Source: Bacteroidales bacterium (GTDB taxonomy: Bacteria; Bacteroidota; Bacteroidia; Bacteroidales; JAIOZK01). From it: DNA of 64,000 nt. Location: positions 1 to 64,000 of the forward strand of contig JAIOZK010000020.1 of the NCBI GenBank assembly GCA_021740625.1, written 5' to 3'. Position 1 is the first letter of the stretch, and the number at the start of each line of letters is the position of its first letter. Shown piece by piece: positions 37,310-48,080 of this stretch. The notes beneath the pieces are model-generated. The model was not told the DNA's origin and made no database searches. It saw nothing but the letters and a program-made list of their open reading frames with translations. The translations under genes were made by a program, and so were the position numbers.

Positions 37310-38854
37310 ATGTTAATAAAAACTTATGGAAGTGCCATTATCGGGGTAAATGCCATCCCGATCACCGTGGAAGTGAATATCGAAAACGGAATGAATTTTT
37401 ATCTTGTCGGCTTGCCCGACTCAGCCGTCAAAGAAAGCCAGCAAAGAATCGATGCCGCCCTGCAGAACAATGGCTTCAAGATTCCGGGCAAGCGGATCAC
37501 CATCAACATGGCTCCGGCGGATATCCGGAAAGAAGGATCCTCCTACGACCTGACAATCGCACTTGGGATACTGGCTGCATCCGAACAGATACAGCAGGAA
37601 AAGGTAAGCGATTATATCATCATGGGCGAACTGGCGCTTGACGGGAAGCTGCGCCCGATCAAAGGAGCCCTTCCCATTGCAATCAAAGCGAGGGAAGAAG
37701 GTTTTAAGGGCTTCATACTTCCGAAAGTTAATGCACGCGAAGCTGCCATTGTGAGCGATATCGATGTGTATGGTGTGGATGAGATCGGTGAAGTGATCGC
37801 CTTTTTTAACGGGGATGGGAAGCTGGAAAAGACAGAGATCGACACCCGGGAAGAATTTTACAATAGTCTGAATGATTATGAGTTTGATTTCACGGATGTG
37901 AAAGGGCAGGAAAATATCAAGCGGGCCCTGGAGATCGCGGCGGCTGGTGGACATAATGCTATTTTAATTGGTCCTCCGGGATCGGGCAAGACCATGCTGG
38001 CCAAGCGCCTGCCATCCATCTTACCACCGCTTAATTTGTATGAAGCCCTGGAAACGACAAAAATTCATTCTGTTTCCGGCGTTTTGTCAAAGAACACATC
38101 CCTCTTATCCGTCAGGCCCTACCGATCGCCCCACCATACCATCAGCGACGCGGGCCTCGTTGGCGGGGGTACTTTTCCCCAGCCCGGAGAGATCAGTCTG
38201 GCACACAATGGTGTTTTGTTTCTGGATGAACTGCCCGAATTCAAAAGGACGGTGCTGGAAGTGATGCGACAACCCATGGAAGACCGTGTGGTGACCATCT
38301 CCCGGGCCAGGGTATCCGTAGAATACCCGGCCAATTTCATGCTGATTGCAGCCATGAATCCCTGTCCCTGCGGCTATTACAACCATCCTGAACAGGAATG
38401 TTCTTGTGTGCCGGGAGCGGTTCAGAAATACCTCAACAAGATCTCCGGGCCATTGCTCGACAGAATTGATATTCACGTGGAAGTAGTTCCTGTCTCTTTT
38501 AAGGAGATCGCCTCGGATCAGCACGGTGAAAAAAGTGAAGAGATCAGGAACAGGGTGATCGCCGCCCGGAAGATACAGGAAGACCGTTACCTTGCAAAAG
38601 AAGGCATGCATTGCAATGCCCAGATGTCGAGCAAAATGCTTCGGAAGATCTGCCGCATCAACCAGGCCGGGCAAAATTTGCTGAAAACCGCCATGGAAAA
38701 GCTCAGCCTTTCGGCACGGGCATATGATCGTATCCTGAAAGTTTCCCGCACCATCGCCGATCTGGACGAAAGCACAAATATAAAGACAGAGCACCTGGCA
38801 GAGGCTATTCATTACAGGAGCCTGGACAGGGAGAATTGGGGGGAGGCGCAGTGA
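37310..38854 (+). CDS. YifB/ComM family Mg chelatase-like AAA ATPase
   Basis: VEVNIENGMNFYLVGLPDSAVKES; GPPGSGKTMLAKRLP; PCPCGYY. Confidence 0.95.
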   Translation: MLIKTYGSAIIGVNAIPITVEVNIENGMNFYLVGLPDSAVKESQQRIDAALQNNGFKIPGKRITINMAPADIRKEGSSYDLTIALGILAASEQIQQEKVSDYIIMGELALDGKLRPIKGALPIAIKAREEGFKGFILPKVNAREAAIVSDIDVYGVDEIGEVIAFFNGDGKLEKTEIDTREEFYNSLNDYEFDFTDVKGQENIKRALEIAAAGGHNAILIGPPGSGKTMLAKRLPSILPPLNLYEALETTKIHSVSGVLSKNTSLLSVRPYRSPHHTISDAGLVGGGTFPQPGEISLAHNGVLFLDELPEFKRTVLEVMRQPMEDRVVTISRARVSVEYPANFMLIAAMNPCPCGYYNHPEQECSCVPGAVQKYLNKISGPLLDRIDIHVEVVPVSFKEIASDQHGEKSEEIRNRVIAARKIQEDRYLAKEGMHCNAQMSSKMLRKICRINQAGQNLLKTAMEKLSLSARAYDRILKVSRTIADLDESTNIKTEHLAEAIHYRSLDRENWGEAQ

Positions 38855-39107
38855 TGGGACGCTGATACTAATTGTCTAAGTGACTGATTGACTGGGTGGC
38901 AATAGGCCGTCGCTGCGATATAGCGGAAAAAAGAAATAAGATCACACGGGTCTCGCTTTAAGCGAGGCTCTCACTGGTGAGACATATTATTATTCATACG
39001 TGTTTTTAGTATATTATTTATACGTAAGATGAATTATTTTGAATCTTTAGACGTATAAATATTAAAAAATTACGGAAGTGTAATGAACACATGACTGATT
39101 TTAACAA

Positions 39108-39326
39108 TTGCTTTTAATCATAGATGTTTTGTCGATGAATAAAAAGGTTGTTGTCAATGCCCTCAACTCAGAATTTCTTGATTTTGAGGATGCATTGCAA
39201 AATTTTTCAGCCATTCAGGCAGGAAATATTGAAGTGATCATTACAAGAAATATTAAAGATTACAGAAAAGGCAGTATTTCATGCATGACACCCGGAGATT
39301 ACCTTAAAGTGTTGAATATGGAATAA
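39108..39326 (+). pseudogene. C-terminal fragment of a PIN-domain (VapC-like) toxin
   Basis: DFEDALQNFSAIQAGNIEVIITRNIKDYRKGSISCMTPGDYLKVL; N-terminal half absent. Confidence 0.7.
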
Positions 39327-39399
39327 TGATATCATAATTATTAATCATTCCTCAACATTAATTCTATTATCTTAGTCATAAAAATCAAAACCAGTTACA

Positions 39400-40578
39400 A
39401 TGAAATCCGTTTTCTTTTTCCTGTTCTTTCTGTTGATTGTAAAGCTTAGTTTTGCCCAGGACAGCCTCGCCGGTAAACATCCGCAGTCGCCCAAGCCACC
39501 CAAACATATTATCCATTCGGGAGATATGAAATATCATTTGGGTATTGGAGGTTACATCAACCTGACTGGAATTTACGAACTTGACAATGCCATGCAGGAT
39601 CACCTGGATTTCATCACTTATGATATCAAGGTGCCCGAACCTGCTGAGATGCGGAAGCTTTTCCTGATGAACGCCAATCAGAGTCGTCTAAGTGCAAACC
39701 TGCTCGGAGACACAAAATACGGGAAATTGAAAGTATACCTTGAAGCCGATTTCAACGGGGTGCAGGGAGCTTTCAGGCTCAGGCAGGCTTATGGTTCGCT
39801 GGGTGGCTTCCTGGTGGGACAAACCTGGTCCACCTTCACGGACCTAGATGCATCACCCAACACCATAGATGCGGAAGGCCCGAATGCAGAGATAGCATTT
39901 AGAACGACCATGATCCGCTACAGTCATTATTTCACGAAAAACCTCAGAATATCACTGGCAGCGGAAACACCAACCGCTTCTCTTTTTGTTGATAATCAAA
40001 CAGAAAACCAGGCCCAGTTCGTACCAGAATTCGTATCGACCCTTAAATACAAAAACTCATGGGGACATCTCCAGCTGGGTGGTGTTTTCAGGGATATTAC
40101 TTATTTCGACAGCATTGCCGGAAAAACACAAAGCACGCCCGGCTGGGGCGTATCAGGAAGCGGAAGTATTCAATTCAGCAAAACATTCACCTTCATGTCG
40201 CAATACATTTACGGCAAGGGCGTGGCCAAATATATCCAGGACATTTCGGACCGCGGCATGGATCTGATCCCCGAAAAAAATCCTGATAAGGGAAAAATGG
40301 AAGCACTGGAATGCTGGGGCGTTTACGGGGCATTGAATATCAGCTTCACGAAAAAACTATCATCAAATTTAATATACAGCATTACCCGGGTCACCTCAAT
40401 GCCACAACTTCCACCCGATGAATTTAAAGATGGTCAGTATTTTGCCTTCAATATTTTTTATTCATTGCTCCCAAACATCACCATTGCAGGAGAATACCTG
40501 TGGGGTGAACGGAAAAACAAGAACAATAAGATTGGGACGGCACAACGTATGAATATGATGATGAAGTTTGATTTTTAA
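39400..40578 (+). CDS. DcaP-like outer-membrane porin
   Basis: Signal peptide; GQTWSTFTDLDASPNTIDAEGPNA; beta-barrel pattern. Confidence 0.8.
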   Translation: MKSVFFFLFFLLIVKLSFAQDSLAGKHPQSPKPPKHIIHSGDMKYHLGIGGYINLTGIYELDNAMQDHLDFITYDIKVPEPAEMRKLFLMNANQSRLSANLLGDTKYGKLKVYLEADFNGVQGAFRLRQAYGSLGGFLVGQTWSTFTDLDASPNTIDAEGPNAEIAFRTTMIRYSHYFTKNLRISLAAETPTASLFVDNQTENQAQFVPEFVSTLKYKNSWGHLQLGGVFRDITYFDSIAGKTQSTPGWGVSGSGSIQFSKTFTFMSQYIYGKGVAKYIQDISDRGMDLIPEKNPDKGKMEALECWGVYGALNISFTKKLSSNLIYSITRVTSMPQLPPDEFKDGQYFAFNIFYSLLPNITIAGEYLWGERKNKNNKIGTAQRMNMMMKFDF

Positions 40579-42200
40579 TAGCTCCTTGGAGATTCAACTT
40601 CTATTTCTTCTTTCCATACCGGAAGTGCAACAGAATTACGATTCTCAAGCACGTTTCGCCTGTACTGCACCGGATAACCATGCTCTTCAACCCTGCCTTT
40701 GGCATTTTTAACATAGCCGTCATTATATTTGGTGATGAGATGTTCACCCAGCGCAATCCAGAGCTTCATCAGCTTATTGGTTTCCTCTCTTGCATATTCA
40801 GTCAGGTAGTCAATGGCTTTGTTTTTGTCAGACTCCAGCAATGCGATGGCCTGCATATCGATCGTATCCTGATTGGACAAATAAAAATATTCAACACTAT
40901 CCTGCACAGCCTGCATATCTTTTACCATATCCGAATATCGCACATTGCAATAATTGGCCACAAAATTAAACACCCACCAGGCCGAATCCCAGGAAAACTT
41001 TTTCAGGCTGCCGGTTTTGAAAGGCTTTGGGATCACTTTAATTGAATTATACAAGGGAACATATACCGTAAAATAGGTATCATCCACACCAAACCAGATG
41101 AGCCCACCTACTTCATTGGGCAGCCAGCTACGCGACTGAGCGATAAAAGAAAAAGCGGTATTATAAGTAGAGATCGGTCTTTCCCAGGCACAGTCCACTC
41201 CATCCACTTCCCAGTTGAGAGGACGATGGCGGTTGGGGTTGCCAAAAGGACCGGCATCATAGCCTTTGGTCATGTCGATCTCCGTTCCTTCGTAATGATC
41301 TCTTAAAAGATCCATTACATCATCAACACCCAATTTCTGATCAGGTTTTATCCAGAGCGGGTATCGCTCAGCACCTTTTACCCCGCGGTTATAATCTATG
41401 GAGAGATTCGCAGAAGGTGCCGCCCGGTTCATGATGCTCCATACGCGGGATGAACAATACCGTAAATTGGCAGGATTTGAAGGGTCATACGCTTCATTGA
41501 ACTCAAAGGACTTACCGGAATCAGGGTCAAAGTATCCATGTTCAACAGCAAAGGAAATCACATTATCGGAATACATGCAATTTTCGGGATCATCCAGGGG
41601 AAAGGTCCCGATGCGCGCCTTGTTGGCATGGCAGGAGATCATCCCGTCGGGGATTTTTACGGCCACCCAAATGGCGCCTTCTCCCCCCTCACCGGTGCCA
41701 ATCATTTCCAGGATCCAGGCTTCGTTGGGATCGGTGATGGAAAAACTCTCGCCTTCACTGCCATAACCGTATTTTTCTGCCAGGCCGGTCATGACCTCCA
41801 CAGCTTCGCGGGCTGTGCGGGCTCTTTCCAGTCCAAGACGCATCAAATGCCAGTATTGCAAAAACTTGCTGTGATTCCAGAGTTCCTCCCTTCCCGTAAA
41901 GGTGGTTTCACCCACAGCTACCTGATGCTCGTTCATATGAAATCCGATCAATTCATAAGTGTGTTTCGCCTGGGGGATCTGTCCAGTTACATCGCTTCTC
42001 CAGCTATGGAACTCCATCATCTCGCCAGGCGCATAATCACGGGCAGGTTGCTTTTTTAAATGATAAATGTATTCGGCATCGTTGGTATAAGCCAGGAAGA
42101 CCGACCCATCTTTTGAAGCTCCCTTTGTAACGATGATGTTGGTGCAAGCAAGAGCAGTGCCTGCCAGCATTGTCAGAAAAAAAATTAAACAATTACGCAT
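40575..42200 (-). CDS. C69-family dipeptidase
   Basis: Signal peptide then ACTNIIVTKGASKDGSVFLAYTND. Confidence 0.9.
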   Translation of the reverse strand: MRNCLIFFLTMLAGTALACTNIIVTKGASKDGSVFLAYTNDAEYIYHLKKQPARDYAPGEMMEFHSWRSDVTGQIPQAKHTYELIGFHMNEHQVAVGETTFTGREELWNHSKFLQYWHLMRLGLERARTAREAVEVMTGLAEKYGYGSEGESFSITDPNEAWILEMIGTGEGGEGAIWVAVKIPDGMISCHANKARIGTFPLDDPENCMYSDNVISFAVEHGYFDPDSGKSFEFNEAYDPSNPANLRYCSSRVWSIMNRAAPSANLSIDYNRGVKGAERYPLWIKPDQKLGVDDVMDLLRDHYEGTEIDMTKGYDAGPFGNPNRHRPLNWEVDGVDCAWERPISTYNTAFSFIAQSRSWLPNEVGGLIWFGVDDTYFTVYVPLYNSIKVIPKPFKTGSLKKFSWDSAWWVFNFVANYCNVRYSDMVKDMQAVQDSVEYFYLSNQDTIDMQAIALLESDKNKAIDYLTEYAREETNKLMKLWIALGEHLITKYNDGYVKNAKGRVEEHGYPVQYRRNVLENRNSVALPVWKEEIEVESPRSY

Positions 42201-42322
42201 ATTAATCATATTTGATGTGCAGTTGATCGCAAATTACGAAATTTTCAAATATACTGTTCTGAAATATGCACTGAGACCACTCGTTTTCGCTTGGGATGGC
42301 ACGCTATCCGGAGGATACAGAA

Positions 42323-42455
42323 GAGACTTTCCCAAAAGTATCTAATTGCTGTTGTGAGTCACATCGAGATGAATCGAGATGCACTGATAATCAGTCGCCA
42401 TTTGGCTTCGACTACGCTTCTCAGCCTGACAAATTTTCGTACTTTTTGGACAGAC
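42323..42455. mobile_element. MITE-like element copy D (degenerate)
   Basis: Interior CACATCGAGATGAATCGAGATGCACTGATAATCA and right end TACTTTTTGGACAGA match copy A. Confidence 0.65.
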
Positions 42456-42657
42456 GCTTGCCAAGCCTTTGAAACTCCGTCATTCTGTTAAGTTTCATAT
42501 CTGAAAAAGACGCAGGACTCCTTCAATTTATCGGAAAACAGTGCTTGCCAATTATCAATCCAAACAATAATAGAGCTCCACCTTTTTACATTTTATTCTG
42601 TCACAAGGAAAAAATAAATTATTTTTATAAATTATTATAAAACAGTTTATCATCATT

Positions 42658-43503
42658 TTGGGGAAAAATCAAAGCAATATTGTTCAATCGCTGAAAGAAA
42701 ACCTGGGCTTATATTTTGCCATCAGCATTGGCATTTTCTTATTCGTATTGTTTTTCCAACCTTTTCCTATCAGCCAGTTCGATTTTAACAACAGTCTGCT
42801 TTTCGTAGGAGGATTGGGCGGAACTTCTTTTTTGTTCATGATCCTGATCCACAATGTTCTTCCATGGAATGTTTTTAGAGAAACCCGGGATTTGGTTAAT
42901 AAGAGAATCATATCCTATCTTGCAGGTTTTGCGTTGTGGTTGCTTTGTTCTGTTGCTTTTGCTTTCTATCTTCACTTTGTTGGAAAAGTGCACCTCAGCT
43001 TTTTTATCATTCTGAAATTGGTCATTATTGCACTTGCTCCATCCATCGCGCTCAGGATACACGATCTGTTACATTTTTATAAACAAAAAGAATTATCCCT
43101 GCTGAATAAAAATCAGTTTTTACAAAAGAAATTGGAAAAATACCAGGAAGGTCTGCAGCAAAAAACAATTGAATTTGCCAGTGATACAGAAAGCAAAGGA
43201 ATTAAGCTTTTCCTGAATGATATTGTATGGATTAAAAGCGCTGACAATTATGTTGAAATTTACTACCGGGAAGGGAGTAATTTCAGAAAAAAAATGCTGA
43301 GAAACACTTTAAAAAATATTGAGGTACAGTTGAAAAACCATGCAGAGTTCATGCGTTGCCACCGGACCACCATCATCAACATCACATATGTTGATAAGTT
43401 ATTCAGGAAATCCAACAATTATTTCCTGCATTTAAAGGAAGTCGAAGAACAGATTCCTGTTTCAAGGCAATACATAATCAGCTTAAAAGAAAGCCTTTGG
43501 TAG
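42658..43503 (+). CDS. Membrane-bound LytTR DNA-binding regulator
   Basis: N-terminal four TM helices; C-terminal LytTR (DIVWIKSADNYVEIYY; FMRCHRTTIINI); TTG start. Confidence 0.85.
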   Translation: MGKNQSNIVQSLKENLGLYFAISIGIFLFVLFFQPFPISQFDFNNSLLFVGGLGGTSFLFMILIHNVLPWNVFRETRDLVNKRIISYLAGFALWLLCSVAFAFYLHFVGKVHLSFFIILKLVIIALAPSIALRIHDLLHFYKQKELSLLNKNQFLQKKLEKYQEGLQQKTIEFASDTESKGIKLFLNDIVWIKSADNYVEIYYREGSNFRKKMLRNTLKNIEVQLKNHAEFMRCHRTTIINITYVDKLFRKSNNYFLHLKEVEEQIPVSRQYIISLKESLW

Positions 43504-43651
43504 ATGCTGGGATGAATGGCATTCATCCCCTTCTTTTAAAAATTATCCCATAATCGCTTTTTTTACCACAGTTTCTGGTTTGTTCATCCCATTTATTTTT
43601 TTCCTGATGCACTACAAAATAATTTTGTAGAAAATCAAATTAAGATCAAAG

Positions 43652-45136
43652 ATGAATATTTTACTTCTATATCCAAAATACCCCGACACATACTGGAGCT
43701 TCAAACATGCATTGAGATTTATTTCAAAAAAAGCGGCAGTGCCTCCCCTGGGTTTGATCACTGTTTCGGCAATGCTGCCGGACAACTGGAACAAAAAACT
43801 TGTTGACCTGAACATCGAAAACCTGAAGTCATCTGATCTTGCCTGGGCGGATTTTGTTTTCCTCAGCGCCATGTATATACAGAAAAAATCAGTGGATCAT
43901 ATCCTGGAATCTTGTTCAAAAGAAAAAGTGAAGATCGTTGCCGGGGGACCGCTTTTTACACAGGAATATAAAAACTACCCGCAAATAGATCATTTTGTTT
44001 TAAATGAGGCAGAGATTACCCTGAAACCATTCCTGAATGATCTGAAAAATGGGAAAGCACAGCGAATATATGAAACAGACGAATTCGCCGATCTTTCTTG
44101 CTCACCGGTTCCCGACTATCATCTGCTCTCTGTGAAAGATTATGCATTTATGAACATTCAGGTTTCACGGGGTTGTCCGTTTGATTGCGACTTTTGTGAG
44201 ATTACTGCTTTGCTTGGCCACAAAGTAAGGATGAAAAAAACAGAACAGGTATTACAGGAATTGCAGGCCATATACGAGCAAAACTGGAATGGTCCGGTTT
44301 CCATTGTGGATGACAATTTCGTTGGCAACAAAAACATTGTAAAGAAAAAATTGCTTCCTGCCATGAAGGAATGGGTGAGGGAGCGTCATTATCCCTTCAC
44401 TTTTAATATACAGGCTTCCATCAATCTTGCGGATGAAGAACAAATCATGTCGCTAATGACGGAAACAGGCTTCAATTCGGCTTTCATTGGCATTGAAACA
44501 CCCGATGAGGAATCACTGAAGAGTTGCAACAAAGTGCAGAACAACAAAAGGGATCTTGTACAAAGCGTGCGCAAAATACAAAATTCAGGCATACAGGTTT
44601 CCGGTGGTTTTATTGTAGGTTTCGACAGCGATGCCCCCGACATTTTCAGAAGGCAGATCGAATTCATTCAGCAAAGCGGCATTGTTTCGGCCATGGTGGG
44701 ATTGCTGAATGCCCCGAAAAATACGAAACTCTATGAACGCATGAAAAAAGAAAACCGCCTCACTGTGGAGGCTACAGGGGATAACACGGATATGTCGATG
44801 AATTTTACACCCAAGATGGATCAGAAACAATTGCTGGAAGGTTATCAAAGCATTCTGAACAACATATATTCCGCAAGGCCCTACTATGATAGGGTCCGGC
44901 AATTCCTGCGCAATTACAAAAGACAAAACAATCCCGGGAAAAAGAAGATAAAATTTTCTCAGATCAAGGCCTTTGCTAAGTCCATCCTGATCATTGGCTT
45001 TAAAAACAGGGGACGCAGGGAATACTGGAAATTTATGATCTGGACTTTGTTGCGGCACCCACGCTCCATTATCGAAGCCGTTACCTATACGGTTTTCGGT
45101 TATCATTTCAGGACCATTTACGGCCTTAAAAGATAA
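43652..45136 (+). CDS. B12-binding domain radical SAM protein (DUF4070 type)
   Basis: RGCPFDCDFCEI CxxxCxxC; N-terminal B12-binding-like domain; C-terminal DUF4070-like region. Confidence 0.88.
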   Translation: MNILLLYPKYPDTYWSFKHALRFISKKAAVPPLGLITVSAMLPDNWNKKLVDLNIENLKSSDLAWADFVFLSAMYIQKKSVDHILESCSKEKVKIVAGGPLFTQEYKNYPQIDHFVLNEAEITLKPFLNDLKNGKAQRIYETDEFADLSCSPVPDYHLLSVKDYAFMNIQVSRGCPFDCDFCEITALLGHKVRMKKTEQVLQELQAIYEQNWNGPVSIVDDNFVGNKNIVKKKLLPAMKEWVRERHYPFTFNIQASINLADEEQIMSLMTETGFNSAFIGIETPDEESLKSCNKVQNNKRDLVQSVRKIQNSGIQVSGGFIVGFDSDAPDIFRRQIEFIQQSGIVSAMVGLLNAPKNTKLYERMKKENRLTVEATGDNTDMSMNFTPKMDQKQLLEGYQSILNNIYSARPYYDRVRQFLRNYKRQNNPGKKKIKFSQIKAFAKSILIIGFKNRGRREYWKFMIWTLLRHPRSIIEAVTYTVFGYHFRTIYGLKR

Positions 45137-45182
45137 TATCCTTACCTGTAAAACAAATTCATATTTATAATGTTATATACGA

Positions 45183-46280
45183 ATGACAATGACAAGGATA
45201 CGATTCACTCCCCGCAAAAACCCGGAGTTTATCAGAGAACTAAGAGAAAAAGTTAAATCTTACTTCGAAGAGAACAAAATATCGACTTACGGAAATTCAG
45301 GTATATATATAAAATCAGCTTTGATGTCGGTCCTGTATTTCCTGCCCTTTTTAGCCATGCTCAGCGGCGCCATCAGCAATGTATGGATCATTTTAACATG
45401 CTGGATAATAATGGGCATTGGGATGGCAGGAATGGGCATGGTATTGATGCATGATGCCAACCACGGCACATGGTCGAGATACTCCTGGTTGAATAATCTG
45501 CTTGGCAGGTCTTTGTATCTTTTCGGGGGCTTTCCGACCACATGGAAACAACAACATAACATACAGCATCATGGATTTACAAACATCGAAGGTCAGGATG
45601 AAGACATCAAATCCGTTGGTTTATTGCGCTTTTCGCCGCATCAACCCCTGAAGAAAATACACAGGTTCCAGCATTATTACGCCTGGCTTTTTTACGGATT
45701 GATGACCATCTCATGGATCAGCATCAAGGATTTCAAACAAATCATAAGATACAAAAAGGAAAAAGTAAATCTGAATACGAAAAAGTCATACGACCGGCTG
45801 ATGTTCGACCTGATCGTTTCCAAAATTTTGTATTATGGCATTTTCCTTATATTGCCTTTGGTCCTGGTTCCCATTGCCTGGTACTGGACATTGTTGTTCT
45901 TTTTGATCATGCATTTTGTCAGCGGCTTTCTTTTGACCATCATTTTTCAAACCGCCCATGTAATGCCGGATTCGGCTTACCCCCTGCCTGATGAGAAAGG
46001 CACCGTCGATAACAACTGGGCCATTCATCAGCTTAGCACAACATCGAACTTTTCTCCCAACGGCAGGATTTTCTCATGGCTGATCGGGGGATTGAACTAC
46101 CAGGTGGAGCATCATTTGTTTCCAAACATCAGCCATGTTCACTACCGGAAAATTTCCCGGCTGGTAAAAAATACAGCCCAAAAATATGAACTGCCCTACC
46201 ATTCCCAGCCAAGTTTTGTCCGAGCGGTATGGGAACATGGAAAAATGCTGAGGATGCTGGGCAAAGGTGGAACTGTATAA
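45183..46280 (+). CDS. Membrane fatty acid desaturase
   Basis: Histidine boxes HDANHG, HNIQHHGFTN, QVEHHLFPNISH. Confidence 0.92.
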   Translation: MTMTRIRFTPRKNPEFIRELREKVKSYFEENKISTYGNSGIYIKSALMSVLYFLPFLAMLSGAISNVWIILTCWIIMGIGMAGMGMVLMHDANHGTWSRYSWLNNLLGRSLYLFGGFPTTWKQQHNIQHHGFTNIEGQDEDIKSVGLLRFSPHQPLKKIHRFQHYYAWLFYGLMTISWISIKDFKQIIRYKKEKVNLNTKKSYDRLMFDLIVSKILYYGIFLILPLVLVPIAWYWTLLFFLIMHFVSGFLLTIIFQTAHVMPDSAYPLPDEKGTVDNNWAIHQLSTTSNFSPNGRIFSWLIGGLNYQVEHHLFPNISHVHYRKISRLVKNTAQKYELPYHSQPSFVRAVWEHGKMLRMLGKGGTV

Positions 46281-46391
46281 AGTCATACAGAGTTACCCTT
46301 TCTATTACAATATATATCAAGGTATTTACTTTTTCTTTTAGCGCTGCTAAAAAACCGTTAAATTGAAATCCATTATCTTCGCAATGCTTCA

Positions 46392-47864
46392 ATGTCATTT
46401 AAAACAGTGGACCTTAGCGAAAAAGTCAGGAAATCAATGCAGGTGATAGCAAACAGCAACAGAAAACTGCTGCTGTTTTTTCTTGTCTCTGCGGTTATCT
46501 TCAAAATGCTGACCTTTTTTTTCAGCGTAATCGACATCGATGAATCCACCTATCTCCTCATCGGCAAAGAAATATTCAAAGGCAACTGGCTTTATGTCGA
46601 TTATTATGATACCAAACCCCCAGGGATCTTCCTGATCTTCGGCTTCATAGAATTAATAACAGCTCATGGGATTTTCTTTACAAGATTGCTTGCCGCCCTC
46701 CTGGTAGGGATCACTTCCTATTTGCTCTTCAAGCTTAAACTGAAGATCAGCGGCAACCGTTATGCCTCCATTTTCGCCGGACTGGCCTACCTCATCCTGG
46801 CCTCGATGTACCGTTTTACCTTTGCGGCCAATACCGAGATTTTCTTTATCTTTTTCACCATCCTGGCTTTCAACATATTTTTCAGCAACAAAGGACATGT
46901 TAAATATTTTCTGGGGGGCCTGATGGCCGGCATTGGCTTTACCATCAAATATGTAGTTGCTTTTGATATCCTGGCATATGGTGCTTTTCTGACCTATCTG
47001 CTCTTCATAAAAAAGATGCCATTCAAAGAATTTTTGAAGGCAGGGATTCTGATCCTTCTTGGATTAATAATCCCGATCAGTGCAGTGGCATTGACCTATG
47101 CACTGGCCGGGCACTTTCATGCCTTCCAGCAATTTGCCTTTTCTTTCCTTGTGAATTACCAGGATGCTCATGAATTGAAGAATTACTGGGATTATATCCT
47201 CGACATACACCTGAAATACCTGCCTGCTTTTGTATTCTTCTATTATTTGCTTTACAGAAATGTAATCCGGATGGGAAAACATCCGGTTTCATTTTTTGCT
47301 GTGGGATGGGTCATCATGGTGTATCTTTCCGTTTTCCTGCAAAAGAAATCCATCACCCATTACAGCATACAGGTATTTCCGGTGATGGCCTTCGTACTCG
47401 CGGATATATTTATCCTGCCCAACAAAACCGGCAAATACATAAAAAAATATACACGACAGTTTTTTGTTCGCACCTTCGGCATTTTGCTGATCATCAACCT
47501 GATCAACCAGTCATATTACCTCACAAGACGCGATATTCCAAGAGAGATCGCAGCTTATATCGAACCCAGATTGGATAAGGATGATATTGTTTACGTACCC
47601 GCATACAAGCACATCATTTATTATCTGCTTGACCAGCCGCCTCCGACGCCCTGGGTTCATCCGACACTTTTCGCTTACAGGCACCATAAGGAAAGCCTGG
47701 GGATCGATGTCAATCAGGAAGTCGAAAAGATATTGCAAAAGGAACCCGAATTCGTGGCATTCAGGATCGATCCTTATATGTATGAGCATAAGGAATACTT
47801 TTATGAGCATTATGAAGAGGTGAAAGCTTTTGGGAATAAGATCTTTCTGTATAAAAGGAAATAG
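46392..47864 (+). CDS. GT39-type membrane glycosyltransferase
   Basis: VIDIDESTYLLIGKEIFKGNWLYVDYYDTKPPG; many TM. Confidence 0.8.
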   Translation: MSFKTVDLSEKVRKSMQVIANSNRKLLLFFLVSAVIFKMLTFFFSVIDIDESTYLLIGKEIFKGNWLYVDYYDTKPPGIFLIFGFIELITAHGIFFTRLLAALLVGITSYLLFKLKLKISGNRYASIFAGLAYLILASMYRFTFAANTEIFFIFFTILAFNIFFSNKGHVKYFLGGLMAGIGFTIKYVVAFDILAYGAFLTYLLFIKKMPFKEFLKAGILILLGLIIPISAVALTYALAGHFHAFQQFAFSFLVNYQDAHELKNYWDYILDIHLKYLPAFVFFYYLLYRNVIRMGKHPVSFFAVGWVIMVYLSVFLQKKSITHYSIQVFPVMAFVLADIFILPNKTGKYIKKYTRQFFVRTFGILLIINLINQSYYLTRRDIPREIAAYIEPRLDKDDIVYVPAYKHIIYYLLDQPPPTPWVHPTLFAYRHHKESLGIDVNQEVEKILQKEPEFVAFRIDPYMYEHKEYFYEHYEEVKAFGNKIFLYKRK

Positions 47865-47872
47865 TTTCTGGG

Positions 47873-48030
47873 TGAGCGAAGGCTTCGCTGAAAGGTATTG
47901 ATCCCATTAAAAGTTTTCCGGATCAGCGAAACCCTCGCGGATAGGTTCGTTAGAGCTATTTCACAAAGTCTAAAATATAATTGCCATCCCCCGCGCACCC
48001 CTTCGTCCCCTGAATGGGAAATTCAAGCTG
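47873..48030. repeat. Intergenic dispersed-repeat debris
   Basis: GCGAAGGCTTCGCTGAAAGGT / GCGAAACCCTCGCGGATAGGT direct repeat and a CACCCCTTCGTCCCCTGAATGGGAAAT block resembling the reverse complement of the interior of 22553-22724. Confidence 0.55.
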
Positions 48031-48080
48031 GATGCAAGAAGGGCCGTTTGCAGGAATGAGAATGAATTTATGAAAGACCT

